A stretch of 64,000 nt of DNA from positions 279,131-343,130 of the forward strand of contig NZ_JABMKZ010000007.1 of NCBI RefSeq assembly GCF_013204855.1, read 5' to 3'. Under the pieces are notes generated by a model. The model saw only the letters and a program-made list of their open reading frames with translations, ran no database searches and was not told the origin of the DNA. Position 1 is the stretch's first letter; each line of letters starts with the position of its first letter. The translations under genes were made by a program, and so were the position numbers. The DNA comes from Paenibacillus alba (lineage in GTDB: Bacteria > Bacillota > Bacilli > Paenibacillales > NBRC-103111). Below are positions 8,914-17,777 of the stretch, piece after piece.

Positions 8914-10173
8914 TTAAGTCTCGCTGCTAGCCTGCGCAGCAACAGTCGGTTTATACTTCAGCGAAGGCAGCATAATGAATACACCTATTAAGAATAACGC
9001 CGCAGAGGTCAAATATATCATTTCGAGCGAGAAAGATGCTTTGAGACTTCCTGCCAAACTCATGGTGATGACCATCGCGCCCATGAACAGAGGATTCAGA
9101 ATGCCATTGACTCGACCCACGAACGCTTCCTCTGTGTTACCCAAAATCATAGTATTAATACCAATCTGGATCGCAGGCATAACAAGCCCAGAAAGGAATT
9201 GCATCGAGAGTGCCAACCAAAGCAGATTCGTCATCCCCATAATGCTAATGGTCACGACGCTAACTACAAGTCCAATCGTTAACAAAGCTTGTGGCAGCAT
9301 TTTTTTGGAAAAGCCCATCGTTATACCGCCGCCGATAATCATCGCAATCCCATTAGTTGCCATGAACCATTGCAAATGCTCTTTGGGGAGCCCCAAATTT
9401 TCTGTAACCAGATAAATGCCAAGCGGGCTGATTAAGCCGATAGCCAGACCCGCTACCGCAAAGCAGCCGCCTAAGGTGACAAGCATCTTATTTTTAAGCA
9501 CATAACGGAAGCCTTCGCCCATTTCTGCAAAGATGTGCGTCGTCCGCTGCTCAGCTCCTGGTTCTGCTTTCCGATCAGCGGGCAGGAACGTAAGCACCAG
9601 TGCGGAAAGCACAAAGCAAACGCCCATAATAGCTACTGCTGTTTCAATTCCAAAATGATAGTAAACGAATGTCCCCATGATCGGACCCAAGATCATAAAG
9701 ATTGCCATCATCGATTGGAAAAGTGACATCCCCATTTGCATTTGGGACTCCGGCACATGAACTTTAAACAGCTTCATAGCGGAAGGTTGGGAGAATTGCG
9801 ATAAGATGGATGAGACAAGTGTGGCAAAAAAGATAGCTTTCCATGACCCATAATATAAGGTAATCATGATGACAAAGACGGAAGCCGCGCTTAAAATATC
9901 GCACCAGACCATGGTCAGCTTAGGCCGCCAGCGATCCGCAAAAGCACCGCCGATAAAAGAGAAAATGAATATCGGCGCAAACTCGGCTACTGAAATTAAT
10001 GAAACCGAATAGGGATCATTATTCGTCATATCGGTCACATAAAGTAAAATGGCAAAGTTGCGAATCCAAATCCCGACTTGGAGAAAAAGGCCTGATAGCA
10101 TAATCGACTGTACGAAACGATTGGCGAAAAAAGTACGCATGGTCGGGGCAGTAGATGAACCAGCTTGAGACAT
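8914..10173 (-). CDS. MFS transporter (MFS_3/macrolide-efflux-like type)
   Basis: 419 residues with about twelve hydrophobic segments and the loop motif IGGAFADRWRPKLTM (motif A-like) after the second segment. The arrangement resembles the EntS/MefA group of drug or siderophore exporters, but the substrate cannot be assigned. I chose the ATG at 10173 because GAAAGGGTG lies nine bases upstream; the longer reading from 10254 adds 27 residues without a convincing ribosome site and before the first membrane helix. It is alone on the minus strand after the repeat array. Confidence 0.85.
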   Translation of the reverse strand: MSQAGSSTAPTMRTFFANRFVQSIMLSGLFLQVGIWIRNFAILLYVTDMTNNDPYSVSLISVAEFAPIFIFSFIGGAFADRWRPKLTMVWCDILSAASVFVIMITLYYGSWKAIFFATLVSSILSQFSQPSAMKLFKVHVPESQMQMGMSLFQSMMAIFMILGPIMGTFVYYHFGIETAVAIMGVCFVLSALVLTFLPADRKAEPGAEQRTTHIFAEMGEGFRYVLKNKMLVTLGGCFAVAGLAIGLISPLGIYLVTENLGLPKEHLQWFMATNGIAMIIGGGITMGFSKKMLPQALLTIGLVVSVVTISIMGMTNLLWLALSMQFLSGLVMPAIQIGINTMILGNTEEAFVGRVNGILNPLFMGAMVITMSLAGSLKASFSLEMIYLTSAALFLIGVFIMLPSLKYKPTVAAQASSET

Positions 10174-10328
10174 AGAAAAAAACACCCTTTCGCAAATAGA
10201 TTGTTTTATCAAACTTGACCTCTTTTCTACAAGAGCAGAAAGAAGAAGTTTCATAAACCTTTTCTAATTTAACGAAAAAGATGTTTAAAGAACAGTGCCA
10301 TATGTCATATGACCAGTCATAATGACTA

Positions 10329-11336
10329 TTATTTCTGATCTCTGACCATCAGGAGCGCTGCGCCTACGGCTCCGGCCGAGGAACCAAGCGCAGAAGCGAC
10401 GAATCTTACCTGCTCGCGAATGGAAGGCAGACAGCGCTCTGCGATAATTTCGCGCATTGGTCCTAGCAGCGGCTCGCCGATATGCGAAGCGCCGCCGCCA
10501 AGAATTACCACCTGCGGATTCAGCAGGTGGAGGATGCTGACGAGCCCAACGCCGAGGGCTCGTCCTGCTTCGCGCAGGATGCCGCTGGCTTCGGCATCCC
10601 CTTCCGCGGCTGCGGCCGCGACCAACCGCGCGTCGACGCGGTTCGGGTCGCCTCCCGCGAGCCGCGTGAGAGCGCCGCCGCTGCCGGCGCTCTCTGCAGC
10701 GCGGCGCACGTGCTCGGCGCCGCGACGGCCTATTGCGGTGCCTGACGCGTAGAGCTCCAGGCACCCCACATTGCCGCAGGGGCAGAGCATGCCATTTCCA
10801 TCAATGGAAATATGGCCAAGCTCGCCTGCGTTATGGTTTACACCGGCGATCAAGCGGCCGCCGGAGATAATGCCCCCGCCGATCCCCGTGGAGATCGTCA
10901 CGAATATGCAGTCCGGCGAGCCTTCGCCCGCGCCGGCCAGCCATTCGCCAACCGCTGCGGCGGTGGCGTCGTTTTCGAGACGGACCGCGCAAGCGAAGCG
11001 GTCCGACAGCACGCTGGCGACGGCAACGTCGCGCCAGCCCAAGTTCGAGGCGAGGGTAACGACACCCTTCGCCGTATCAAGCGTGCCCGCGGTGGCGACG
11101 CCAATCCCGCGAACAACGCCGCGGCCGCCAGGCGCCGCCGCGAGCAAGTCCTCGATCAGGCTGCCCAGCCGATCGAGAACAGCTTCCGCCCCCTGCTTCG
11201 CCAAGGTGGGAATCTCTTCCTTCGCGATGATACTGCCGTCATCAGCGATCAACGCAGCCAACATTTTCGTGCCGCCCAGATCAACCCCTACATAATAGTC
11301 TCGAAGAAGCACATCCTGCTTTTCTTCCCCCATCAT
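10329..11336 (-). CDS. ROK family sugar kinase (glucokinase/N-acetylhexosamine kinase type)
   Basis: 335 residues. The ATP-binding motif GVDLGGTK is at 17-24, followed by the sugar-binding segments END at 121-123 and GELGH at 171-175. The ROK zinc motif CPCGNVGCLE provides cysteines 185, 187 and 192. The family phosphorylates glucose, N-acetylglucosamine, N-acetylmannosamine or related sugars. The gene is 20 bp downstream of a GH3 hexosaminidase gene and at the end of a sugar ABC cluster, so an N-acetylhexosamine substrate is the best guess. The gene is much richer in GC than its neighbours, mostly through Ala/Gly/Arg codons. Confidence 0.88.
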   Translation of the reverse strand: MMGEEKQDVLLRDYYVGVDLGGTKMLAALIADDGSIIAKEEIPTLAKQGAEAVLDRLGSLIEDLLAAAPGGRGVVRGIGVATAGTLDTAKGVVTLASNLGWRDVAVASVLSDRFACAVRLENDATAAAVGEWLAGAGEGSPDCIFVTISTGIGGGIISGGRLIAGVNHNAGELGHISIDGNGMLCPCGNVGCLELYASGTAIGRRGAEHVRRAAESAGSGGALTRLAGGDPNRVDARLVAAAAAEGDAEASGILREAGRALGVGLVSILHLLNPQVVILGGGASHIGEPLLGPMREIIAERCLPSIREQVRFVASALGSSAGAVGAALLMVRDQK

Positions 11337-11356
11337 CTCTTCGCCCCTTTTCCTCG

Positions 11357-12991
11357 CTATTCATTCTGCCTCCAGCCAATCGGATACTGCTCCGACAGCG
11401 TAACCGGCAGACGCCCAATCGCCTTCTCCTTGCCAAGCAGTACATTCGCAAGAGAAACCATGGCTAATGGACGATTTTCATAACAAGCCAAATAAGTCTT
11501 CACTTCAGGAAACTCAAGCAAATCATACGGATTGCGCCCGGCCGCCACAATGAAATGAAGCTCCTCTTTTTGTGCGAGCGTCTGGACCAAACGTGTTTGT
11601 CCAGCTGAGAACGTCGCGTTGTAGGTCACGATAACAACTTGCTGCTTTCCTTCACAAGCTTCCAGCACAGCAGCTATCTCGGCATCCGAGGGATACAAGC
11701 CTAAGTAAATTTCATCGACCGGCGTTCCGCCGATTTCTGATAACGTACTGCCTAAAGTCCCGTAACGATCTACAACTTCGTCAATTTCCGTTCCCATTTG
11801 CACTTCCGTCCAAATGACCAACGTCGGTTTCGTCAGATCCAGTGCTCTACCTACTTCGTCCTTCACCAATGTAATGCTTTTCCGGCTAAGCTCCTTAGCC
11901 AGGAGCTGGTGTTCAGCTGTAGAAATCGGCTCGGTCGGAACAGGCGCAAGCGTTTCAAACCTAATTTCCCGTTTGTACTTATACATCATAACACGCAATA
12001 CGGACTCATCAATACGCGATTCTGAAATCCGCCCGCTCTCCACAGCAGCAATTACCGCTTCGATAGCAGCTACTTGACGATCCAACATATGGCTAACAAG
12101 AATAATATCCGAGCCTGCTTCAATTGCACGAACGGCCCCTTCCGCCACACCGATTCCTTCAGAGATCGCCTTCATCTCCAAACAATCCGTAACGATCAGA
12201 CCTTTGAAACCAAGCTGCTCGCGCAACAATTCGGTTAAAATCCGATAGGACAATGTGGAAGGCACGCCTTTCTCCTCCAGAGTTGCAAACACCACATGCG
12301 CAGTCATAATCGCATCTACGCCGCCTTCAATCGCTTTGATGAACGGCGCCAGCTCGAGTTCCATCAATCGCTCCATGCTGTGAGGGACAACAGGCAAATC
12401 ATGATGCGAATCCTCAGAAGTATCTCCGTGTCCGGGGAAATGCTTCACCGTAGCGATAACGCCCATATCCTGCAAGCCCTTCACAGCATGCGTTCCCATG
12501 TCGCTCACAATCGCTGCCGTTTCGCCATAGGAACGTACGCCAATGACGGGATTTAACCGGTTATTGTTAATATCCAAGCAAGGTGCAAAGTTCATATTCA
12601 CGCCCATTTGGCGTAATTCCTTCCCCATGACCTTGGAGCTCGCATACACGCCTGCCGGCGCAAAAGCTGCGCCCAGCGCCATGTTCCCCGGCAGCAATGT
12701 GGCTCCTTTCTCAATCCGAGAAACCATGCCTCCCTCTTGGTCCACGGCAATAAATAAAGGTTGTCCCCCACTGCGCAAACTGATGTCTTGCAGCTCATTC
12801 GATAAATGCGCCAACTGCAGCGCATCTTGGACATTTCGCCGGAAATAAATGACACCGCCAATCCCGTACGCTTCAATCAGTTGGGTAATGGACGCATTAG
12901 GCTCCAGGGATTCGAACCCGCAAATAAATAGTTGACCCACTTTTTGACGCAAGGTCAAAGGTTGATGAGCATTGCTCGATGACGATGACAT
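11357..12991 (-). CDS. nagZ: Beta-N-acetylhexosaminidase, glycoside hydrolase family 3
   Basis: 544 residues. The NagZ-type signature KHFPGHGDTSEDSH (183-196) carries the His of the acid-base dyad (D194-S195-H196), and VTDCLEMKAI has the likely nucleophile D269. A C-terminal domain of ~180 residues follows, as in Gram-positive NagZ proteins. No signal peptide is seen with this start, so the enzyme is likely cytoplasmic and would split imported GlcNAc-containing disaccharides. ATG 12991 has AAGGAG ten bases upstream; the longer frame from 13075 overlaps the permease gene and has no good site. It lies between the sugar permeases and the ROK kinase, which fits import, hydrolysis and phosphorylation in one pathway. 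Confidence 0.88.
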   Translation of the reverse strand: MSSSSSNAHQPLTLRQKVGQLFICGFESLEPNASITQLIEAYGIGGVIYFRRNVQDALQLAHLSNELQDISLRSGGQPLFIAVDQEGGMVSRIEKGATLLPGNMALGAAFAPAGVYASSKVMGKELRQMGVNMNFAPCLDINNNRLNPVIGVRSYGETAAIVSDMGTHAVKGLQDMGVIATVKHFPGHGDTSEDSHHDLPVVPHSMERLMELELAPFIKAIEGGVDAIMTAHVVFATLEEKGVPSTLSYRILTELLREQLGFKGLIVTDCLEMKAISEGIGVAEGAVRAIEAGSDIILVSHMLDRQVAAIEAVIAAVESGRISESRIDESVLRVMMYKYKREIRFETLAPVPTEPISTAEHQLLAKELSRKSITLVKDEVGRALDLTKPTLVIWTEVQMGTEIDEVVDRYGTLGSTLSEIGGTPVDEIYLGLYPSDAEIAAVLEACEGKQQVVIVTYNATFSAGQTRLVQTLAQKEELHFIVAAGRNPYDLLEFPEVKTYLACYENRPLAMVSLANVLLGKEKAIGRLPVTLSEQYPIGWRQNE

Positions 12992-13019
12992 GAATGACAC
13001 GCTCCTTGAATGTAGGGTG

Positions 13020-13835
13020 CTAAGCCTTGACGCTTGCGATGATTCTCTTATGAAGGACCACATACAAAAGGACAACAGGAATTAGGCTGAACATGATCGC
13101 AGCGCATAGCGAACCATAGTTCATATTCAATTGATCATAGAAAGCTACCATGCTAACGGGCAGCGTTCGGAACTTCTCTTTTGTCAGAAATAAATTAGCC
13201 ATCATAAACTCATTCCAGTTGCTAAGAAAATCCAGCATGAAAACAGGTACTAGCGGAGGCAAGGTAATGGGAACAATCACGCGCAGCAAAAGCCCGTAGA
13301 TGGATAGGCCATCCATAATCCCAGCTTCCTCCAGTTCATTCGGGATCAATTTCAGAAACGCGTTAACCATAAACACGGTCAAAGGAAGTCCCATGGTGAT
13401 ATAGGGCAATATTAAAGCCAGCGGTGTATTATACAAATGCAAATCCCTAAGCAGCAGATACATCGGGACCAACAAGGATCCTACAGGAACTAACAGGGCA
13501 AGCATCAGCAGTTGTTTGATTCGTTGGCTGCTCCTGAAGAATTTCATTCTTGTCAGGGCATACGACGTTGCTGTCCCCAGACATAAGGTTGCAAAAGCAG
13601 ATACGAGGGAGATCAATAAGCTGTTCATAAAATATTGGCTCACATGAGCGCCTGTCCAAGCATTCCAATAATTAGACAGCAGCAGTTGCTCTGGAAAGGA
13701 CCACGGCGAGGCAATAATTTCTTTATTCGTTTTGAACGAAGAATTCAATACCCATATCAGCGGAAATAAACTAAGCCCTATATAGATCATAATCACCGTA
13801 TGAGGCAAAACACGACGTAAAGGGAATCGCTTCAA
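13020..13835 (-). CDS. Sugar ABC transporter permease (MalG/LacG type)
   Basis: 271 residues with six hydrophobic segments and the permease EAA-loop (EEAGIMDGLSIYGLLLRVIVP) that contacts the ATPase. The start is taken as TTG 13835: GGGGAGGTG precedes it, and it overlaps the stop of the upstream permease as TTGA, a four-base coupling. A longer frame from 14111 is only a read-through of the overlapping gene. No ATPase gene is present in the cluster; CUT1 transporters of Bacillales commonly share one MsmX-type ATPase encoded elsewhere. Confidence 0.9.
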   Translation of the reverse strand: MKRFPLRRVLPHTVIMIYIGLSLFPLIWVLNSSFKTNKEIIASPWSFPEQLLLSNYWNAWTGAHVSQYFMNSLLISLVSAFATLCLGTATSYALTRMKFFRSSQRIKQLLMLALLVPVGSLLVPMYLLLRDLHLYNTPLALILPYITMGLPLTVFMVNAFLKLIPNELEEAGIMDGLSIYGLLLRVIVPITLPPLVPVFMLDFLSNWNEFMMANLFLTKEKFRTLPVSMVAFYDQLNMNYGSLCAAIMFSLIPVVLLYVVLHKRIIASVKA

Positions 13836-14716
13836 TAGCGCACCTCCCCTTGCTTCTTTGTGATCCACCCAAATACGGCTGTCAGCGTCCCGGTAAATAG
13901 CAGAATAAGCAGCGCGACACTGCTGGCATAGCCATACTCGCCTATTCGGTAAGCTTTTTTGTACATATAAGTTGCCATCACTTCCGTAATGCCATAGGGG
14001 TTCCCGCCAGTCATCACAAAAACGATGTCCAACGCTTTCATGGATCCCGTAATGGACAACAAAACAATCACAATAAGGATAGGCCGCAATAAGGGAAGTG
14101 TAATCCACCATGCCTGTCCAAAGCTTGCTGCTCCATCTATTTCAGCGGCTTCCAGGATGTTCTTAGGGATGGCATAAATCGCTGAAACGACTAGTACAAC
14201 ATAGAATCCAATCCACTGCCAAGCGTTCGTCACAAGGACAGAAAGCAAAGCTGTCGCGTCTTCGGCTAACCAAACATGCTGCCAGGCTTTTAACCCGATG
14301 GCCTCTAGAAGTTGATTCAGCAATCCCGCCTGAGGATGGTAAATGAAGCTCCACAAGACACCGACCACAGCTGTCGAAAGAATGGTTGGCAAGAAAATCA
14401 TCGTTTGGTAGAAGCTTTTCCCCCGTCTAATCTTGCTTACCAAAAAAGCTAATACCAAGATAAACGGGATTTGCACGCCGATTGAGAAGCAGATGAAAGA
14501 CAAATTATTGCGTACCGCTATCCAGAAATATTTATCCTGGAAAGCGGTAATAAAGTTCGTTAGTCCATTAAATTTCGCTGGCGATATGCCATTCCACTGA
14601 GTGAAACCATAGCGCAGCGACATGATCATCGGATACAAGAAAAAAACCGCAATCAACAACAGTGTCGGCAATGTAAAAAGCACATAAGCCCAAGGGTTTC
14701 TACCTAATTTATTCAT
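13832..14716 (-). CDS. Sugar ABC transporter permease (MalF/LacF type)
   Basis: 294 residues with six membrane segments, starting with LFTLPTLLLIAVFFLYPMIMSL. The EAA loop EAAEIDGAASFGQAWWITLP is clear. It is the first permease of the CUT1 pair; its stop overlaps the next gene by four bases, and it begins 11 bp after the binding-protein gene, so all three are co-translated from one message. Confidence 0.92.
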   Translation of the reverse strand: MNKLGRNPWAYVLFTLPTLLLIAVFFLYPMIMSLRYGFTQWNGISPAKFNGLTNFITAFQDKYFWIAVRNNLSFICFSIGVQIPFILVLAFLVSKIRRGKSFYQTMIFLPTILSTAVVGVLWSFIYHPQAGLLNQLLEAIGLKAWQHVWLAEDATALLSVLVTNAWQWIGFYVVLVVSAIYAIPKNILEAAEIDGAASFGQAWWITLPLLRPILIVIVLLSITGSMKALDIVFVMTGGNPYGITEVMATYMYKKAYRIGEYGYASSVALLILLFTGTLTAVFGWITKKQGEVRY

Positions 14717-14727
14717 GAATTATCCTA

Positions 14728-16083
14728 CTATTTCGAATGGGTTTCTTCCTTATTGGAAGCTTCCTGCTGCTTCTGAATATCCGCCATAAGAGCAGTTGGA
14801 GTCGTTCGTCCGCCAATTAGCTCCTGCATTCCACGTTCTAATTTCTCTCGTACCTTCGTTTGAATGCGAGAATCGAAAGCAGGAAATGCGCCATTGCTTT
14901 GCGCAAATACGGTTAAAATTTGGGTAATCAGCGGACTTACGTTGCTTGTGTCTTGCAGCTTCATTGCCGGCGGCATGCCTTCTTCAACAAGCTGTCTTTT
15001 TTGCATATTTTCGTTATACATCTGCCTAATGAATTCTTTGATCGCCACAAGCTGAACCGGTGTTGCTTTCTTGGAGAAGCCATAGGCATTGGACCAGCCG
15101 CCATTAATATAGCCGTCCCCAGGTCCTCCCATAGCTGGGAAACTCATGAATCCGACATCACCTACGATAGATGACTTCTCAGGGTCTAACAGCGGGGTGT
15201 TCGCCCAACTGCCGTCAAACATGAAAGCCGCTTCTCCGCTGCTGAATTTATTTTGCTGCTCCGCATAGGACAACGCTAAGCTGCCTTCTTGGAAATAGCC
15301 ATTTTTGACCAGCGTATCGTACTTTTCAAAAGCATCAACGACATCCGCATCCGTCCATCGCTTGCTGCCATCCAGGAAGCCCTCGATGGAATCCTTGCCC
15401 GCTGTACGCACCCACATGGTGTTGCTCATCATGTTAATGACCCAGGAATCTTTGGCTGCCATTGCAAAAGGCGTGATCTTCTGCGCTTTAAATTTCGCCG
15501 CGGCGGCAAGCAGTTCATCCCAGGTTTGGGGAGGTTTCACGTGCTGCTGCTCGAGCAGCTTCTTGTTATAATACAAGCCCTCGACATATCCAGCCATCGG
15601 AATACCATAGATTTTACCGTTAACCGTAAACTCCTCAAAACTGTAGAACTTATCGATTAATCCGAGCTCATTCAGAATTGGCGTCAAATCCAGCAGCCGA
15701 TCGGCTTTAACGTAGTCCTTCGTATCCGTCCCGCCAAACAAATCGAATATTTCCGGCGGATTGCCAGCAGCCATCTCGGATCTCAGCTTCTCGAATCGGT
15801 TGACCTTATCTTCCACTCCATCTAATGTAATGGACAAGCCGGGCACCTTGGCTTCGGTTGCTTTTACAACCTCCTGCAGCATAGCCAGCCGTTTTTTCTG
15901 CGTATCTTTGACTTGCGTATGACGAATCGTGAGCAGAATGGGATCATTTTTTTGCGTCGGATGATTCGTCGTTTCACCTTTACGGTTACTTGGATTCGCA
16001 TTCAAGTTTAAGCTGCTGCAAGCAGACACGATGAACGTTGCACATACTATACCTAATATCGAAACCAACGTTCTTGTATGCAT
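14728..16083 (-). CDS. Extracellular sugar-binding lipoprotein of the ABC transporter
   Basis: 451 residues. The N-terminus is a lipoprotein signal with lipobox V19-S20-A21-C22. The body has family 1 solute-binding features (LRSEMAAGNPPEIFDLFGG, LYYNKKLLEQQHVKPPQTWDEL, AAFMFDGSW). It would capture an oligosaccharide outside the membrane for the two permeases that follow. The upstream two-component genes are of the type that often control such transporters. Confidence 0.92.
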   Translation of the reverse strand: MHTRTLVSILGIVCATFIVSACSSLNLNANPSNRKGETTNHPTQKNDPILLTIRHTQVKDTQKKRLAMLQEVVKATEAKVPGLSITLDGVEDKVNRFEKLRSEMAAGNPPEIFDLFGGTDTKDYVKADRLLDLTPILNELGLIDKFYSFEEFTVNGKIYGIPMAGYVEGLYYNKKLLEQQHVKPPQTWDELLAAAAKFKAQKITPFAMAAKDSWVINMMSNTMWVRTAGKDSIEGFLDGSKRWTDADVVDAFEKYDTLVKNGYFQEGSLALSYAEQQNKFSSGEAAFMFDGSWANTPLLDPEKSSIVGDVGFMSFPAMGGPGDGYINGGWSNAYGFSKKATPVQLVAIKEFIRQMYNENMQKRQLVEEGMPPAMKLQDTSNVSPLITQILTVFAQSNGAFPAFDSRIQTKVREKLERGMQELIGGRTTPTALMADIQKQQEASNKEETHSK

Positions 16084-16178
16084 CTCGATTTAAACTCCTT
16101 TAGGCTTGTCATATAAGTATAAAATATCGAATGTTTGCCCTGAAGACCCACAAATTCCTTATTGAGGGGCAAATTTCT

Positions 16179-17777
16179 CTACTTCGCTTCTTTTCGTTTA
16201 TCTCGATATTCGGAAGGAATTTCACCTGTGAATTTCTGAAATACCTTCGTGAAATATCGCCGCTCCAAATAACCGCAAGACTTCCCGATATCTGTTATAC
16301 TCTTGTCACTGTGCAGCAGCATGGATTTCGCCAGCTCCATGCGGTGCTTGGTTACATATTCAACAAACGTTTCTCCGAAATGCTGCTTAAATAATAAACT
16401 GAAATAACTGGAGCTAATGCCCAGTGAACTGGCAACATCCTCAATTCCGAAGTCGTTGGCATAGTGGGTTCGGATATATTCCTTCGCCGCAGCCATGAGC
16501 AGCTCGCTATTTTTCTTCTTATTCGCCCCTTCCAAGCCAACGGCTACAAGCTGCACCATGACCTGAAGCAAATGCTGAATACTTTCACTTTTGTCCAATT
16601 GACTCCAAATCTGTTCTTCCTCTTGCATATCGAGCGAATTCATCTCCCGCAGTTCCCGCAGCAAATGAAGAATGAGAAAATGCAGCATCTGATAAGCCCT
16701 TGCGAACGAGCAATCCGGCAGCCCTTCCAGCAGCAGCTTTAAGCGGCTTAGAGCATCCTCGGTTTTGGCACGGTTAAGCTGCTTCAGCCCTGTCACAATC
16801 TCCTCGACCAAATACCATAAAGTGCTGTTGGCATCCGCAGGCTCCTTCGATTCCTTATAGCGCAGCAGTGACTGCTGTTTGCCCAGATGAAGCTGCAGAA
16901 ATCTTTGCAGCTTTCGGTACGTATCCGAAAGCTGGTGCAAGCCAACGGCCTCTGGGAAATAACCGACACTTATCCCTAATTTGACGGATTGCAGCACATT
17001 ATTTTGCAGCCGCAGCGCGATGTCGTCCAACTTCGTTTGCGCCTTGCTTTCATCCCGCTCTTCCCATTGAATGAGTACGCACCACTCGCCTTCACGCAGC
17101 TGAAGGACTGTGAATTTAAGTTGTTCATCTGTTAAGGAGTCCTGCAGGACATTGCGCACAGCGAAATTCCACAACTTCCGCTCCTGCTCGCTCCAAGGCA
17201 GCGATTTCTGCGAATAGTCATCAACATCGATCATCGCGAACAAATAAGATAACGTTTCGAGGTCCAAATTATCTATGGGAAGCAGCGTATGCGTCGTTAT
17301 TTCCGTATAATTCATCAGAACGTCCTGCAAAATTTTCTCATAGGCCAAATTTTTCATTTTGCCCCACTTTTGCTGTTCCTCCTGTTGATTCAGCTTCTTC
17401 TCTTTAATTTCATTGGCTAATTTACGAATGCTGTTCTCCAACTCTTCATAATTAATTGGCTTTAAAATGTAATCACTGACACCGACACGCATCAATGAAC
17501 GCGCATATTCGAAGTCCTGATAACCCGTCACCATCAGCACTGTACAATCTTCACTCAGTTCTCGAAGCTTCTGTACGAACGTAATGCCATCCATCAACGG
17601 CATTCGAATATCGCTCATCACCAGGTCCGGCACATGCAAGCCGCAAAGCTCCAGGGCCTCCAGACCATTTCTAGCTGTCCCGACAATATCGATCTCCAGT
17701 TCATCCCAAGGGATAACCGCTTGCAAATTACGGAGAATATTAGGCTCATCATCAGCCAGAATTGCTTTTAGTCTCAT
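16179..17777 (-). CDS. Response regulator with AraC-type output domain (YesN-like)
   Basis: 532 residues. The receiver domain covers residues 1-120 with acidic D9-D10-E11, phospho-acceptor D56 (VMSDIRMP) and conserved Lys in LKPINYEE. A long linker is followed by two helix-turn-helix motifs in the last 100 residues (IEDVASSLGISSSYFSLLFKQHFG; ITDIGKSCGYLERRYFTKVF). Such regulators activate neighbouring sugar transporter genes when phosphorylated by a YesM-type kinase. The gene overlaps the kinase gene by four bases, so the pair is coupled. Confidence 0.92.
   Translation of the reverse strand: MRLKAILADDEPNILRNLQAVIPWDELEIDIVGTARNGLEALELCGLHVPDLVMSDIRMPLMDGITFVQKLRELSEDCTVLMVTGYQDFEYARSLMRVGVSDYILKPINYEELENSIRKLANEIKEKKLNQQEEQQKWGKMKNLAYEKILQDVLMNYTEITTHTLLPIDNLDLETLSYLFAMIDVDDYSQKSLPWSEQERKLWNFAVRNVLQDSLTDEQLKFTVLQLREGEWCVLIQWEERDESKAQTKLDDIALRLQNNVLQSVKLGISVGYFPEAVGLHQLSDTYRKLQRFLQLHLGKQQSLLRYKESKEPADANSTLWYLVEEIVTGLKQLNRAKTEDALSRLKLLLEGLPDCSFARAYQMLHFLILHLLRELREMNSLDMQEEEQIWSQLDKSESIQHLLQVMVQLVAVGLEGANKKKNSELLMAAAKEYIRTHYANDFGIEDVASSLGISSSYFSLLFKQHFGETFVEYVTKHRMELAKSMLLHSDKSITDIGKSCGYLERRYFTKVFQKFTGEIPSEYRDKRKEAK

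Noticed and set aside
12992..13075. N-terminal extension of the GH3 hexosaminidase
   Set aside because: It overlaps the permease gene and lacks a ribosome site, whereas ATG 12991 has AAGGAG upstream.
13836..14111. N-terminal extension of the second sugar permease
   Set aside because: It only overlaps the upstream permease in another frame; a TTG with GGGGAGGTG and a four-base overlap marks the real start.
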